From Peptoniphilus pacaensis (GTDB taxonomy: Bacteria > Bacillota > Clostridia > Tissierellales > Peptoniphilaceae), in the NCBI RefSeq assembly GCF_900088125.1, contig NZ_FLQT01000003.1, forward strand, positions 1,735,071 to 1,799,070: 64,000 bases of DNA, written 5' to 3'. Of this stretch, positions 29,991-38,446 are shown piece after piece. Within the stretch, counting starts at the first letter, position 1. The number at the start of each line of letters is the position of its first letter. The notes below the pieces were generated by a model. That model did not search any database. It was given only the letters and a program-made list of their open reading frames with translations, and was not told the origin of the DNA. A program made the translations under genes and the position numbers.

Positions 29991-30972
29991 AAGTATCTTT
30001 TTCCTCTCCGTCGATCCGCAACAAATTTCCCTCGCCGGGAATGGTTCGAAATAGTATGGGACCGTAAGTTTTTTCCAGGACTTTTCTTCCGTAGCCGAAA
30101 GGGCCGACCAGGTAATTGATCGCCCGGCCGCTTCCTTCCACGGACTGCACCGACTTGTAGCGAGCAAGGATTTTATTCACTCGCCGTCGCGATTCAGCGA
30201 ATTCCCTGAAATTATCGTGATAAGGCCCCGCTACATAGGCGCTGCGATCCATTTGAGGGAGGCCCGCCCGTATAACATCCAGACCCGCCGCTTCGTATTT
30301 ATCAAGCAAAGCGGCCGTTCGCCCGATAGCTTCTTTTAAGGTTAAGGGCTTGTATCGGGCATCGCTATACATGGCATAAAGCTCCGTCCCTTGAAATACC
30401 ACCGTGGGATAAATCCGCACGAAATCGCCCCGATTGACAATCCAGCGTGCCGTGTTCAGATCTTTTTCGAAAGAATCCTTCGGCAAGCCGATCATCTGCT
30501 GAAGGCCCACCTGAATCCCCGCAGCCTTTGCCGATTTTACCGTTCGGTCCATCTCCTCCACATTCACGCCGCGCATAGAAGTCCTTAGCACCTCAGGATC
30601 TATAGACTGGATGCCGAATTCGATGGTCTTGACGCCGCATACCTTTAACCGTTCGAAATCTTCTTCAAATAATGCTTCGGGCCGCGTAGAAAGTCGAATC
30701 CCGGTGACCTGTCCCCTCTCGATAAAAGGCTGTACCGAAGAAAGAAGGGCTTTTTGTTTTTCCAAGGCCAGCATGGTAAAGGTGCCGCCGTAAAAAGCGA
30801 CCTCCGACGGTCGGTTGCCGTTCCTTTCCAGAGCCCTTGTAATCCTCTCCTCCACTTCATTCACAGAAAGAAGACCGGATACGCCGGTGATTTGATTTTG
30901 ATTGCAGTAAATGCATTTCACCGGGCAGCCGGAAAAAGGTATAAAAATGGGAATAATATTACGCTTCGCCAT
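29977..30972 (-). CDS. Elp3-like radical SAM protein
   Basis: 331-residue radical SAM enzyme related to the N-terminal half of Elp3 but without a GNAT domain. Cluster cysteines are C16, C20 and C23 in FSGCPVKCIYCNQNQ, then VAFYGGTFT for SAM. The C-terminal Elp3-type radical SAM segment follows (VRIYPTVVFQGTELY). It sits between rnc and smc, a place where clostridia conserve such a protein; function unknown, perhaps tRNA wobble-uridine chemistry by analogy with Elp3. Start ATG at 30972 begins MAKRNIIPIF and overlaps the rnc end by 14 bases; a longer open frame into rnc is not homologous. Confidence 0.85.
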   Translation of the reverse strand: MAKRNIIPIFIPFSGCPVKCIYCNQNQITGVSGLLSVNEVEERITRALERNGNRPSEVAFYGGTFTMLALEKQKALLSSVQPFIERGQVTGIRLSTRPEALFEEDFERLKVCGVKTIEFGIQSIDPEVLRTSMRGVNVEEMDRTVKSAKAAGIQVGLQQMIGLPKDSFEKDLNTARWIVNRGDFVRIYPTVVFQGTELYAMYSDARYKPLTLKEAIGRTAALLDKYEAAGLDVIRAGLPQMDRSAYVAGPYHDNFREFAESRRRVNKILARYKSVQSVEGSGRAINYLVGPFGYGRKVLEKTYGPILFRTIPGEGNLLRIDGEEKDTYALN

Positions 30973-31633
30973 GTTCCAACTTTCTGATCGCCTGCGCTGC
31001 GGCACGGCTTTGAGCTTTTTTCTTGTTACGCCCCCGGCCCGAAGCCACGGGGCGGCCGAGAATATAGACCGTCGCTTCAAAGCGATCTTCGTCGCCGACG
31101 GCTTGGGCGTCGATTTCAACACAGCGGTAGTCCACGCCGTTGCTGTGATGCTCTTTCTGCACCATCTCCTGCAAACGGGACTTGTAGTCCGTCGCCTCTT
31201 CGGAACCGCCTGTTAACAAGGTCTTTTCCACGAAAGATTTAGCCGCATTCATGCCTTGGTCCAAATAAACGGCACCGAGAAGGGCTTCGTATAAATCGTC
31301 TCCGGGCACGTTAAACTTCTCATCCCTCTTCAGCTCTTCTCCTTTGAGAAAAAACTCCTGAAGACCTAAATCATCCGCTGCCCTTTTCAAAGACGCCTCG
31401 CAAACCATGGCGGCCCTTTCCTTCGTCAGGGCGCCTTCCTCTTCCTCTGAATTGGAAAAAAGATAGTCTCCCACGAGGAAATTTAACAGGCTGTCGCCGA
31501 GAAACTCCAATCGCTCGTATGAATGGGTGTTGTTTTCCCTGCTGTAAGTCTTGTGAGTGAAGGCCTCTTTTAATAGGGCCGTGTCATTAAAGTGAATGCC
31601 TATGCGCTCTTCTAGCTTTTTAAAATCGATCAC
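30959..31633 (-). CDS. rnc: Ribonuclease III
   Basis: Double-strand-specific endoribonuclease for rRNA and mRNA processing, 224 aa. RNase III signature ERLEFLGDSLL at 40-50, with the second acidic site in LYEALLGAVYLDQG. C-terminal dsRNA-binding domain from about 150 (YKSRLQEMVQKEHHSNGVDY to KKKAQSRAAAQAI). It overlaps the acpP stop as ATGA, an arrangement linking fatty-acid and RNase genes common in Firmicutes. Confidence 0.97.
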   Translation of the reverse strand: MIDFKKLEERIGIHFNDTALLKEAFTHKTYSRENNTHSYERLEFLGDSLLNFLVGDYLFSNSEEEEGALTKERAAMVCEASLKRAADDLGLQEFFLKGEELKRDEKFNVPGDDLYEALLGAVYLDQGMNAAKSFVEKTLLTGGSEEATDYKSRLQEMVQKEHHSNGVDYRCVEIDAQAVGDEDRFEATVYILGRPVASGRGRNKKKAQSRAAAQAIRKLEHGEA

Positions 31634-31863
31634 TCGAAATCGTACGCTTCCAGCAAATCCAAAACGTCGCCGATGGTGTGGACGCTTTCCAATTTTTCTT
31701 CTTCGATTTCAATATCGAATTCATCTTCCACGCTCATAATGGTTTCGACCAACTCGATGGAATCCATATTTAAATCTTCGACGAAATCCATGGAAGGATC
31801 CAATTCATCCACCGGACGATTTAATTGTTCTGCGATAATTTCTAAAATTCTCTCTCTCATCAT
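31630..31863 (-). CDS. acpP: Acyl carrier protein
   Basis: Carrier of acyl chains in fatty-acid synthesis, 76-77 aa and strongly acidic. The phosphopantetheine serine is S35 in EDLNMDSIELVE. Two ATG codons are adjacent (31863 and 31860) and AGGAG lies 4 and 7 bases before them; the second has the better spacing. Between plsX and rnc as usual. Confidence 0.97.
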   Translation of the reverse strand: MMRERILEIIAEQLNRPVDELDPSMDFVEDLNMDSIELVETIMSVEDEFDIEIEEEKLESVHTIGDVLDLLEAYDFE

Positions 31864-31872
31864 GACACTCCT

Positions 31873-32808
31873 TTATTCTCTTTCTTCCCCGCGAACCATT
31901 TTAACCAACGCCGCCGTCGCCGAAAGAATTGCCTCTTCATTCGACGAGCCATGGGCTTTAAACACCGGCTTGTCCAAACCGAGGAGCGGAACGCCGCCGT
32001 AACGGCTGTAATCCAAATCGCCCAGTATCTTTTGGCCGAGCATTTTTATTTCGCCCCCATGTTCGCTTCCCTTCGCCAGAGATTTCATTCCCTGTTGAAT
32101 ATAGCCAACGGTTCCCTCGATGGTTTTAAGCATGATATTTCCCGCAAATCCGTCGGCGACGATGACATTCACATTGTTAAAGAGGACGTCTCGCGCTTCG
32201 ATATTGCCCTTGAAGCAATCCAGCTCTTCCGCCATCAGTTCATAAGCGGTTTTTACCTGTTGATTGCCTTTGCCTTCTTCCGTGCCCACATTTAACAGGG
32301 CCACCGTCGCATCGTCGACGCCTTCCACATGGCGCATATAATCCAAACCCATTTTCGCAAAACTTAACAGCAGCTCGGGAGAGGCATCCATATTGGCGCC
32401 AACGTCCAGGATCAATTTCTTTTGGCCGCTGATTTCCAAAAATACGGGAAGGGCCGCCCGTTCCACGCCTTCTTTTCTCTTGACGATAAACATGCCGCCG
32501 GCCAGCAAGGCGCCGGTGCTGCCCGCGCTCACCATTCCGTCGACCATGCCTTCTTTCAACGCGGCAAGGCCCTGCACGATGGCGCTGTCTTTCTTTTTCC
32601 TTATGGCCAGAGCCGGGCTTTCGTCCTGTGATATAGACGAAGGACAGTGCACGATATGCGCCTCGTCTACGCCGTTAAATTCCGCGAGCAAATCCCTGTC
32701 GCCGAAAAAGTACGGCTCGATGCCGTAGGCATCCTTTGCCTTCAGTGCTCCCAGTACGATGGCGCCCGGTGCGTGGTCGCCACCCTGACAATCAAAAGCT
32801 ATCTTCAT
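31873..32808 (-). CDS. plsX: Phosphate acyltransferase PlsX
   Basis: Converts acyl-ACP to acyl-phosphate, which PlsY (encoded at 58118) uses to acylate glycerol-3-phosphate. 311 aa from the ATG at 32808 (MKIAFDCQGGDHAPG), with AGGGG 6 bases upstream; the open frame continues 17 codons but lacks a site. Landmarks: SAGSTGALLAGG, LDVGANMDASPELLLSFA and VADGFAGNIMLKTIEG. No fapR or rpmF is nearby. Confidence 0.97.
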   Translation of the reverse strand: MKIAFDCQGGDHAPGAIVLGALKAKDAYGIEPYFFGDRDLLAEFNGVDEAHIVHCPSSISQDESPALAIRKKKDSAIVQGLAALKEGMVDGMVSAGSTGALLAGGMFIVKRKEGVERAALPVFLEISGQKKLILDVGANMDASPELLLSFAKMGLDYMRHVEGVDDATVALLNVGTEEGKGNQQVKTAYELMAEELDCFKGNIEARDVLFNNVNVIVADGFAGNIMLKTIEGTVGYIQQGMKSLAKGSEHGGEIKMLGQKILGDLDYSRYGGVPLLGLDKPVFKAHGSSNEEAILSATAALVKMVRGEERE

Positions 32809-32862
32809 ATGATTCCCCTTTATATTAAACCTTCGGTGAAATACCTCTGTTCGATCCAATCC

Positions 32863-32892
32863 ATTGTAATATAAATCCTCCTAGTCATTCAA
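32863..32892 (-). promoter_or_regulatory. Putative promoter of the plsX-acpP-rnc-smc-ftsY operon
   Basis: Minus strand TTGAAT, 18 bases, TACAAT. It lies between the tRNA terminator and plsX, leaving a leader of about 50 bases. Confidence 0.55.
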
Positions 32893-32922
32893 CCGTTTGA
32901 GAAAAGTGGAGAAATTTTCGCA

Positions 32923-32962
32923 TAAAAAAAATAACCCTACAACCTTTAACGGTTGTAAGGTT
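32923..32962 (-). terminator. Intrinsic terminator of the tRNA transcript
   Basis: Minus-strand 12-bp stem AACCTTACAACC / GGTTGTAGGGTT (one G-T pair), six-base loop, then ATTTTTTTT. The 467-base interval 32809-33275 without protein genes is thus filled by the plsX promoter, this terminator, two tRNAs and their promoter. Confidence 0.88.
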
Positions 32963-33022
32963 AATATCGTCAATAGGACACCCGCCATCGAGCTCAACGG
33001 AACTCGACTTGGGGAGTCTGCT

Positions 33023-33106
33023 TGGTGCGGGAAAGAGGACTTGAACCCCCACGTCGTTGACACTAGATCCTAAGTCTAGCGCGTCTGCCAATTCCGCCAT
33101 TCCCGC
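33023..33106 (-). tRNA. tRNA-Leu (anticodon TAG)
   Basis: Acceptor GCGGGAA pairs with TTCCCGC and ACCA is encoded. The anticodon arm CTAGA-CTTAGGA-TCTAG gives TAG, reading CUA and related Leu codons. A short variable arm and the T-loop GTTCAAGTC are present. Confidence 0.95.
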
Positions 33107-33142
33107 GTGCTCGCTTTCGCGAGTTGAAATCCCGAAGGATTA

Positions 33143-33220
33143 TGGGGTGGATAGTGGGAATCGAACCCACGATCTCCAGGACCACAATCTGGCGCCTTAA
33201 CCTACTAGGCCATACCCACC
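33143..33220 (-). tRNA. tRNA-His (anticodon GTG)
   Basis: Acceptor GTGGGTA pairs with TATCCAC. An extra G at the 5' end (33220) faces C73, the hallmark of tRNA-His, and CCA is encoded. The anticodon loop TTGTGGT gives GTG. T-arm GTGGGTTCGATTCCCAC. Confidence 0.95.
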
Positions 33221-33241
33221 ACAAAATTTGACGATGGATAT

Positions 33242-33270
33242 ATATTAACATCATTTTATATCCATGTCAA
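33242..33270 (-). promoter_or_regulatory. Promoter of the tRNA-His/tRNA-Leu transcript
   Basis: Minus strand TTGACA, 17 bases, TAATAT, ending about 20 bases before tRNA-His. A 9-bp inverted repeat (ATGGATATA at 33234-33242, TATATCCAT at 33257-33265) is centred next to the -10. Confidence 0.8.
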
Positions 33271-33275
33271 ATGTT

Positions 33276-33842
33276 TTATAGCTCTAAGGATTCGACGAAG
33301 GCGCGGAGGGCGTGACCTCGATGGCTGACGGCATTTTTCTCTTGATCTGTCATCTCCGCAAAGGTCTTTTCATAACCTTCGGGAATAAAGAGAGGATCGT
33401 AGCCGAAGCCTCCATCTCCCCTTGCCGATTCAGTGATCTTGCCAGGACAAATTCCCTCTACCGTGTAAATATCGCCACCTCGCTTCACGGCGATGACGGT
33501 TTTGAAATAGGCCCGACGATCGGTTTTACCTTTCATCTCACGCAAAAGCTTCTCGCGATTTTTTTCATCGTTTCCGTCTTCCCCGGCATAGCGTGCGGAA
33601 TAGACGCCCGGACGGCCGTCCAGAGCGTGGACAAACAGCCCCGTATCGTCGCCAATGACGATTTCGCCTTCGAGGGGTTTTATTTTAATCACGGCATTTT
33701 CTTCCAAGCTGTCCCCGTCTTCGATGGGGTGAATGGCGCCGTAGCCGGCTTCCGTCTTTGAAAGGACGTGGCATTTGCCCTCCACAAGTTCGCGAATCTC
33801 TTTGAGTTTGTGTTGATTGTCCGTTGAAACGATTATGTTCAT
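33276..33842 (-). CDS. rdgB: XTP/dITP diphosphatase (RdgB/HAM1)
   Basis: House-cleaning pyrophosphatase that removes ITP and XTP analogues from the nucleotide pool. 188 aa. STDNQHKLKEI at the N-terminus binds nucleotide, DDTGLFVHALDGRPGVYSARYAG holds metal-binding acidic residues, and GGFGYDPLFIPEG plus SHRGHAL close the fold. Normal length. It lies just below the amidase terminator, so is weakly linked to it. Confidence 0.95.
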   Translation of the reverse strand: MNIIVSTDNQHKLKEIRELVEGKCHVLSKTEAGYGAIHPIEDGDSLEENAVIKIKPLEGEIVIGDDTGLFVHALDGRPGVYSARYAGEDGNDEKNREKLLREMKGKTDRRAYFKTVIAVKRGGDIYTVEGICPGKITESARGDGGFGYDPLFIPEGYEKTFAEMTDQEKNAVSHRGHALRAFVESLEL

Positions 33843-33854
33843 AGGCTCTCCTTT

Positions 33855-33882
33855 AAAAAAAGGAAGGCTTTCCGCCTTCCTT
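33855..33882 (-). terminator. Intrinsic terminator of the amidase gene
   Basis: Minus-strand perfect 9-bp stem AAGGAAGGC / GCCTTCCTT with a GGAAA loop and a T run. The stem begins inside the amidase stop codon. Confidence 0.9.
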
Positions 33883-35086
33883 ACATGTATTTGCGATTGT
33901 AACTTTCGATGCCGTTGACGATGCCGATGGCCAATTTGTCCAGGTAACTGTCGCTCTTGATCTTTTCAAGTTCGTCGGGGTTAGACATAAAGCCACCTTC
34001 GATCAGGCAGGCCGTCATATTCGTTCTTCGAAGGACGGCAAGTTCCGGACGGTTTTTAATGCCGCGATTATTGGCGCCGGTTTCTTTCAGCACGCCGTTT
34101 AACACTTCTCTGGCCAGTCTCGTTTGATCGCCTGCATTTATCTTGCGATCCACATCGTTTTCGGAAGCATACAGTACTTCGATTCCGTATGCCGATGAGC
34201 TGCCCGCCGAGTTAAAGTGAATGCTCACAAAAATATCCGCATTGTTGCGATTGGCGATGGCCGCCCGCTCACTCAATGCAATAAATTCGTCGGTGGTACG
34301 GGTCATAATGACATTGTAGCCCCGTTGACGCAATAAGGATTCGACGCGGGGCGCCAAGCGAAGAGTCAGGGATTTTTCCGTCGTCTTGTCTTCAGCGACG
34401 GCGCCGGAATCTTTTCCTCCGTGTCCGGCATCAAGTACGATGGTAACATCCTTCTTTTGACCCTTGTTCATGGACTGAGGTTTCGCCTGATCGACCTCCG
34501 GAGCTTTCGGCATGGGGGCGGGATCCTTCGCCTTCACAGCAGGCTTTTCTGTCTTTTGCGGTGCCGGCGTTTGTTTCGGCGCTTGCACCACGCCGTTGTC
34601 TATGGTGGCAAGCTTTTTGCTTTGATCCCAATTTACTGCAAAGCCCAGGGACTCCGATAAAAATCGCAAGGGCACCATGGTCTTACAAGCTTTGCCTTGT
34701 TCCGTATATTCTGTCAGTCTCGGAACGGAAGCACTGTCCAGCTTCTGTTTTTTACCGTTTACGTAGACGACTGAGCTGTCGATCTTTAATTTTATGTCTT
34801 TGTCCTGCATGGATATGCTGACCGATTTCGTATTTTGGTTCCACTTTACATTGGCACCCATAAGTTCCGTCAGTTCGCGAATGGGAACGAAGGTGCGTCC
34901 GTTATCCACGTAGGGTTTGTATTCACAATATAAATCGAATCCGTTGACTTTCACATTGGCCGTGCCGACTCTGCGGCTATTGCCGTTTGTTTTGACTCGC
35001 AAGGTCGCACCGGCCGCCTCTGAAAATCCCGTAAGTACTAAGAGAAAGGCAAAGCAAAGTGCGAGACTCTGTAAGAATCGCTTCAA
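33881..35086 (-). CDS. Secreted N-acetylmuramoyl-L-alanine amidase
   Basis: Zinc amidase cutting the MurNAc-L-Ala bond, 401 aa. Signal peptide FLQSLALCFAFLLVLTG to about residue 26. A copper-amine-oxidase-N-like stalk domain (about 35-160), a Pro/Lys/Ala linker (about 170-205), then Amidase_3. Zn ligands: H in LDAGHGGKDSG, E in DKTTEKSL and H in SIHFNSAG; catalytic Glu in CLIEGGFMSN. Start is TTG at 35086, preceded by AAGGAGGT at 5 bases; the in-frame GTG further up would put that site inside the gene. Confidence 0.94.
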   Translation of the reverse strand: MKRFLQSLALCFAFLLVLTGFSEAAGATLRVKTNGNSRRVGTANVKVNGFDLYCEYKPYVDNGRTFVPIRELTELMGANVKWNQNTKSVSISMQDKDIKLKIDSSVVYVNGKKQKLDSASVPRLTEYTEQGKACKTMVPLRFLSESLGFAVNWDQSKKLATIDNGVVQAPKQTPAPQKTEKPAVKAKDPAPMPKAPEVDQAKPQSMNKGQKKDVTIVLDAGHGGKDSGAVAEDKTTEKSLTLRLAPRVESLLRQRGYNVIMTRTTDEFIALSERAAIANRNNADIFVSIHFNSAGSSSAYGIEVLYASENDVDRKINAGDQTRLAREVLNGVLKETGANNRGIKNRPELAVLRRTNMTACLIEGGFMSNPDELEKIKSDSYLDKLAIGIVNGIESYNRKYM

Positions 35087-35123
35087 GAGAACCTCCTTCA
35101 ATTCGTAACAATTTGTCACCCTA

Positions 35124-35152
35124 ATTATCCTTGCCTCGCCCTAAAATGTCAA
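35124..35152 (-). promoter_or_regulatory. Promoter of the amidase gene
   Basis: Minus strand TTGACA, 17 bases, GATAAT, about 37 bases before the TTG start. Confidence 0.82.
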
Positions 35153-35174
35153 ACGCTTCTGAGATTTTGTAATT

Positions 35175-36182
35175 TTACTGTAACTTTAAAAGAGCGCCAT
35201 ATAACTCATCGGGACCGGGCGATGGAATGGCTTCTTCTCCATCTCCGTTTTTATAAATGACGCGAAAATCGTCTGTGATCTCGCCGATTTTCGTAAATAA
35301 AATAGATCGCTCTTCCAATTCGTTTCTCATGGGTTCAAAGTCGTTTCTGTCCATAACGACCAACATGGATCCACTGGATATAAGCCGGTATAAATCGATA
35401 TCGGCTATCTCGGCCAGAGCTCTCGTCGAATCGAGAACGGGAATGGCTTCTTTTTCGATGCACATGCCGACGCCGAGGGCTCGCGCCATTTCCCAAAGGG
35501 CGCCTTCCACGCCGCCTTCGGTGACATCGTGCATGGCGCGGATGTGATAGCCCGCGGCCACTTCTCCCTCTTTCTGAACGCTCAGTTCATTCATCAGCTC
35601 TTGCCCTTGGGAAAGAAGTTCCTCGCCCATGTCCTTCAATGCATCGGCGCAATCCGTACATATAATCGCCGTGCCTTCCAGGCCGGCAACCTTGCTCATA
35701 GCCACCACATCACCGGGTTTGACTGCGTCGGAATCGGGCATATGCTCTTTGGCGACGCGACCGATCACCGTAGAGATCATCACCGGCTTTGATACGGCAT
35801 CCGTGATCTCCGTGTGACCGCCAATAATATCCATATTCACTTCATCCGCCGCCCTTTGGGCATCGGCCATAATGGTTTCGATCTCTTTCGACGATGTGTT
35901 TACCGGCAGCAGCAAAGTGAGCAACACGCCGACGGCATCGGCGGATTTCGTGGCCACATCGTTGACGCTGATGTGAATGGCCAGGGCACCCAGATTTTCG
36001 GCGGCGCCGGTAATGGGGTCGCTGCTTAAGACGATATAGTCACCTTCCATGTCCAGTAGTGCCGTGTCCTCGCCAATAGAGGATGCGCATAAAACTTCCT
36101 TGCGCTTCGATTTCAGCTTCGAAAGAATCAGTGCATCCAAATCTTCATTGGATAATTTTCCCACATCCTTGAAAACTCTCAT
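35175..36182 (-). CDS. AIR synthase-related (HypE-like) protein
   Basis: 335 aa of the PurM/AIRS-fold ATP-binding superfamily. ASSIGEDTALLDMEGD, then LAIHISVNDVATKSADAVG, match the AIRS N-terminal ATP site; GGHTEITDAV and MHDVTEGGVEGALWEMA lie later. It is HypE-like, but lacks the HypE C-terminal Cys (it ends GALLKLQ) and no other hyp gene is near. Known relatives act on carbamoyl, thiamine or purine phosphates; the substrate here is unknown. It is the last gene of the pilus operon (9 bases after the PilM-like gene), which may be chance. No terminator is evident after it. Confidence 0.7.
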   Translation of the reverse strand: MRVFKDVGKLSNEDLDALILSKLKSKRKEVLCASSIGEDTALLDMEGDYIVLSSDPITGAAENLGALAIHISVNDVATKSADAVGVLLTLLLPVNTSSKEIETIMADAQRAADEVNMDIIGGHTEITDAVSKPVMISTVIGRVAKEHMPDSDAVKPGDVVAMSKVAGLEGTAIICTDCADALKDMGEELLSQGQELMNELSVQKEGEVAAGYHIRAMHDVTEGGVEGALWEMARALGVGMCIEKEAIPVLDSTRALAEIADIDLYRLISSGSMLVVMDRNDFEPMRNELEERSILFTKIGEITDDFRVIYKNGDGEEAIPSPGPDELYGALLKLQ

Positions 36183-36191
36183 GGGCAGCCT

Positions 36192-37679
36192 CTAAATGCT
36201 TCCCATATCGCCGTTGGCTTCGTCGCCCGGCATCGTTTCGGAGACGTTTGAATTGTTCATATTGCCTTCGGTTGAATCGGTATCAGAGGAAGTGTCCCCT
36301 TCCCCGCCGGCTAAATATACGGTCAATTGGAAGTACACCACATCGGCGACCGTTGCCGTCGGCTCTTCTTCCACTTTTACATTTAGAAGCTCTTCCAATT
36401 GCTTACACCAAGATTGAACCACATTGGCGTCGTTTGTTTCGCCGCGAATGGTTAAGGTGCCTCCTTGATAATCCAGACCCGTTACGGTCAATGTATCCGG
36501 GGCGGAAGATTTGACTTTAGTAATGGCATCGGCCACATCGACGGCGTTTTGAAGGTCGCCGTCTTCCATGGAAGGCATTTCTTCTTCCTGTTCCTTTTCC
36601 TGCTCGTGGGTCGCGACAATAAGATCGCGATTTTGTTGTTTTAGTTTTTCGCCGTAAATAAAGGAGCCGATCAAGATAACGAAGGCCAGAACGAGCCCTG
36701 CCGCCGGAATATAATAATTTTTACCCAGACCGCCGGAGCCTTTGCTTTTCATAAACAGAGCGGTTGCATCGGGATTATCCATAGCCGAGGAGAAAATATC
36801 ACTCAGCAAAAGAGGACGATAGTTTTTGTCGTCCGCCAATTCTTCGAATAAGCCGCATTCGACGAAGGAACCGGCGATAAATTGTCGGTCGGTGAGGGAA
36901 AAATCGCCGCCCATATGCTCTACATGGCCCAGGGCTTCGTAGTAGGCCGACTGCATGTCCATCATGACATTGGGACGATCCACATCGCTCATGCGACCGT
37001 CGTAATTATCGTCTTTAATACGCAGTACGTCCTCGGCTTCCAATTCGTTTCTGCTCATGAAATCAAGCACGGCGTCGTTGACTTCCGTGCGGTCGAAGTA
37101 GCGGTTTTCGTGACCGTAATAGAATCCCAGATGGCTCGTGCCGACGAAATTAATTCGGCCGCCGCCCAACCAATGGGCGTACTCCAGACACAAGGTCGAA
37201 AAAGGAATCACGCCGCGAAGTTTTAATTCGCATTTTTTCGCCAAATCCCGATACCCGTCCAAGGTCGCTTCCGGGAAAATGGTGATCAGCAAGTGATTGA
37301 CATCGTCGTCGCTCTTCAAATCCACCGAATCCATGGCGTAGTCTTCCAAATCTTGGGCAAACAGGGACGGACTTTCGTTTTCGATTAAAGAAGCCCGCTC
37401 CTTATCCGTCATGGACGGCACGTGCATGGTGCGGTTCACCGCCAAGCTTGAATTCACGACAAATAATGCCTTGGACTTGGTCAGGCCGTTTTCTTCCAAG
37501 GTCTTTTTAAGCAAATAATGTAATTGGGCGCTGTCGGAAATTTGACCGTCGCCCACGACGTTCAACGGTATATCAAAGGAATAAATTTCGCCGTTAGCAT
37601 CTTTATCGCCATACTTGAAGACGTAACAGCGGCGATCTTCAAAATATACAATCGCTTCATTTTTATTAAATAAGTTCAT
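36192..37679 (-). CDS. PilM-PilN-like fusion protein (GspL-like)
   Basis: 495 aa, inferred from layout and place, not from strong motifs. Residues 1-310 resemble the actin-like PilM/cytosolic GspL domain (TMHVPSMTDKERASLIENE, then ELKLRGVIPFSTLCLEY). A single membrane segment lies at 324-343. A short coil (KQQNRDLIVATHEQEKEQEEE) and a PilN/PilO-like ferredoxin fold (VTGLDYQGGTLTIRGETND, then VVYFQLTVYLAGG) follow outside. The tail is Asn/Ser/Asp-rich. It would link the PilB/PilC motor to the pilus platform. GGAGGGTAAG precedes the ATG. A weak -10 TATAAT lies at 37697-37702. Confidence 0.65.
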   Translation of the reverse strand: MNLFNKNEAIVYFEDRRCYVFKYGDKDANGEIYSFDIPLNVVGDGQISDSAQLHYLLKKTLEENGLTKSKALFVVNSSLAVNRTMHVPSMTDKERASLIENESPSLFAQDLEDYAMDSVDLKSDDDVNHLLITIFPEATLDGYRDLAKKCELKLRGVIPFSTLCLEYAHWLGGGRINFVGTSHLGFYYGHENRYFDRTEVNDAVLDFMSRNELEAEDVLRIKDDNYDGRMSDVDRPNVMMDMQSAYYEALGHVEHMGGDFSLTDRQFIAGSFVECGLFEELADDKNYRPLLLSDIFSSAMDNPDATALFMKSKGSGGLGKNYYIPAAGLVLAFVILIGSFIYGEKLKQQNRDLIVATHEQEKEQEEEMPSMEDGDLQNAVDVADAITKVKSSAPDTLTVTGLDYQGGTLTIRGETNDANVVQSWCKQLEELLNVKVEEEPTATVADVVYFQLTVYLAGGEGDTSSDTDSTEGNMNNSNVSETMPGDEANGDMGSI

Positions 37680-37741
37680 CTTACCCTCCTACAGGCATTA
37701 TATCCTATGAATGCGAAATTTTTATGGAAAACCGCCGATTT

Positions 37742-38446
37742 CTATAATAAAAAATTTTCTACTATCACATAGGCCCAAAGGAAAAAGGGAAACATGGGAA
37801 TGGCCCTCTCCTTGGTCAGTTTCAAAAGAAATAATCCCCCGCCCACAACGGCCGCCATAACAAAGGCGCAGGTAAAAAATAGATAGCTGTTCCATATTCC
37901 CTCAATGCCTAAGGCGAGCAAAGTTGCGTAATAAATATCGCCTTCGCCCACGGCCTTCGGAAAGAGAAGATACAGAACGCCCATGATAAGTAAAATAAAA
38001 AGACCGCTTAGAGGATGCAGGGAATGTTTGAGAAAGAGACTGAGGACGAAAACAATCCCGCCGACGATTAAATCTCTCGTGTATACGTCCCGGTGGCGGC
38101 AGTCTTCCACTGCCAAAAGATATAGGATGAAGATTCCCGCAATCCAAAACAGTGTTCTGCTGTCCATGCCGTGGTTGAGGCACAAAAAGACGACGAGGAT
38201 GCCGCCGATGGCTTCCGTTAAAGGATGAAAGGGGGAGATTCTTTCGCCGCAGATGCAGCGTCCTTTGGCCAAAAAATAGCCGAAGACGGGAATTAAATAG
38301 GGCCAAGGAATCGGTCGACCGCAAGCGTTGCAGTGGCTTCTGGCGCGGATCCAATCCTCTCCCCGCCTGCGCCTCTCGTCGAACAAGTTAAAGAAAGAAA
38401 CAAAGGATGCCGCCAGGAAAAAAACGGCAAAATAGATGGGAATCAT
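37742..38446 (-). CDS. pilD: Prepilin peptidase (A24 family)
   Basis: Membrane aspartic protease that cuts prepilin leaders and N-methylates the new end. 234 aa, about seven hydrophobic segments. N-terminal Cys region with CNAC at 39-42 and CIC at 64-66 (CxxC...CxC, not the usual CxxC...CxxC). Catalytic Asp in VEDCRHRDV (D115) and in GEGDIYYA (D170). It overlaps the pilin gene by four bases (ATGA). Confidence 0.92.
   Translation of the reverse strand: MIPIYFAVFFLAASFVSFFNLFDERRRRGEDWIRARSHCNACGRPIPWPYLIPVFGYFLAKGRCICGERISPFHPLTEAIGGILVVFLCLNHGMDSRTLFWIAGIFILYLLAVEDCRHRDVYTRDLIVGGIVFVLSLFLKHSLHPLSGLFILLIMGVLYLLFPKAVGEGDIYYATLLALGIEGIWNSYLFFTCAFVMAAVVGGGLFLLKLTKERAIPMFPFFLWAYVIVENFLL

Noticed and set aside
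29991-30167. N-terminal extension of SMC
   Set aside because: SMC begins MHLIEMELYGF; the extension lies in the radical SAM gene.
37697-37702. TATAAT before the PilM-like gene
   Set aside because: No -35 at the right distance and the gene is likely in the pilus operon; not called as a promoter feature.
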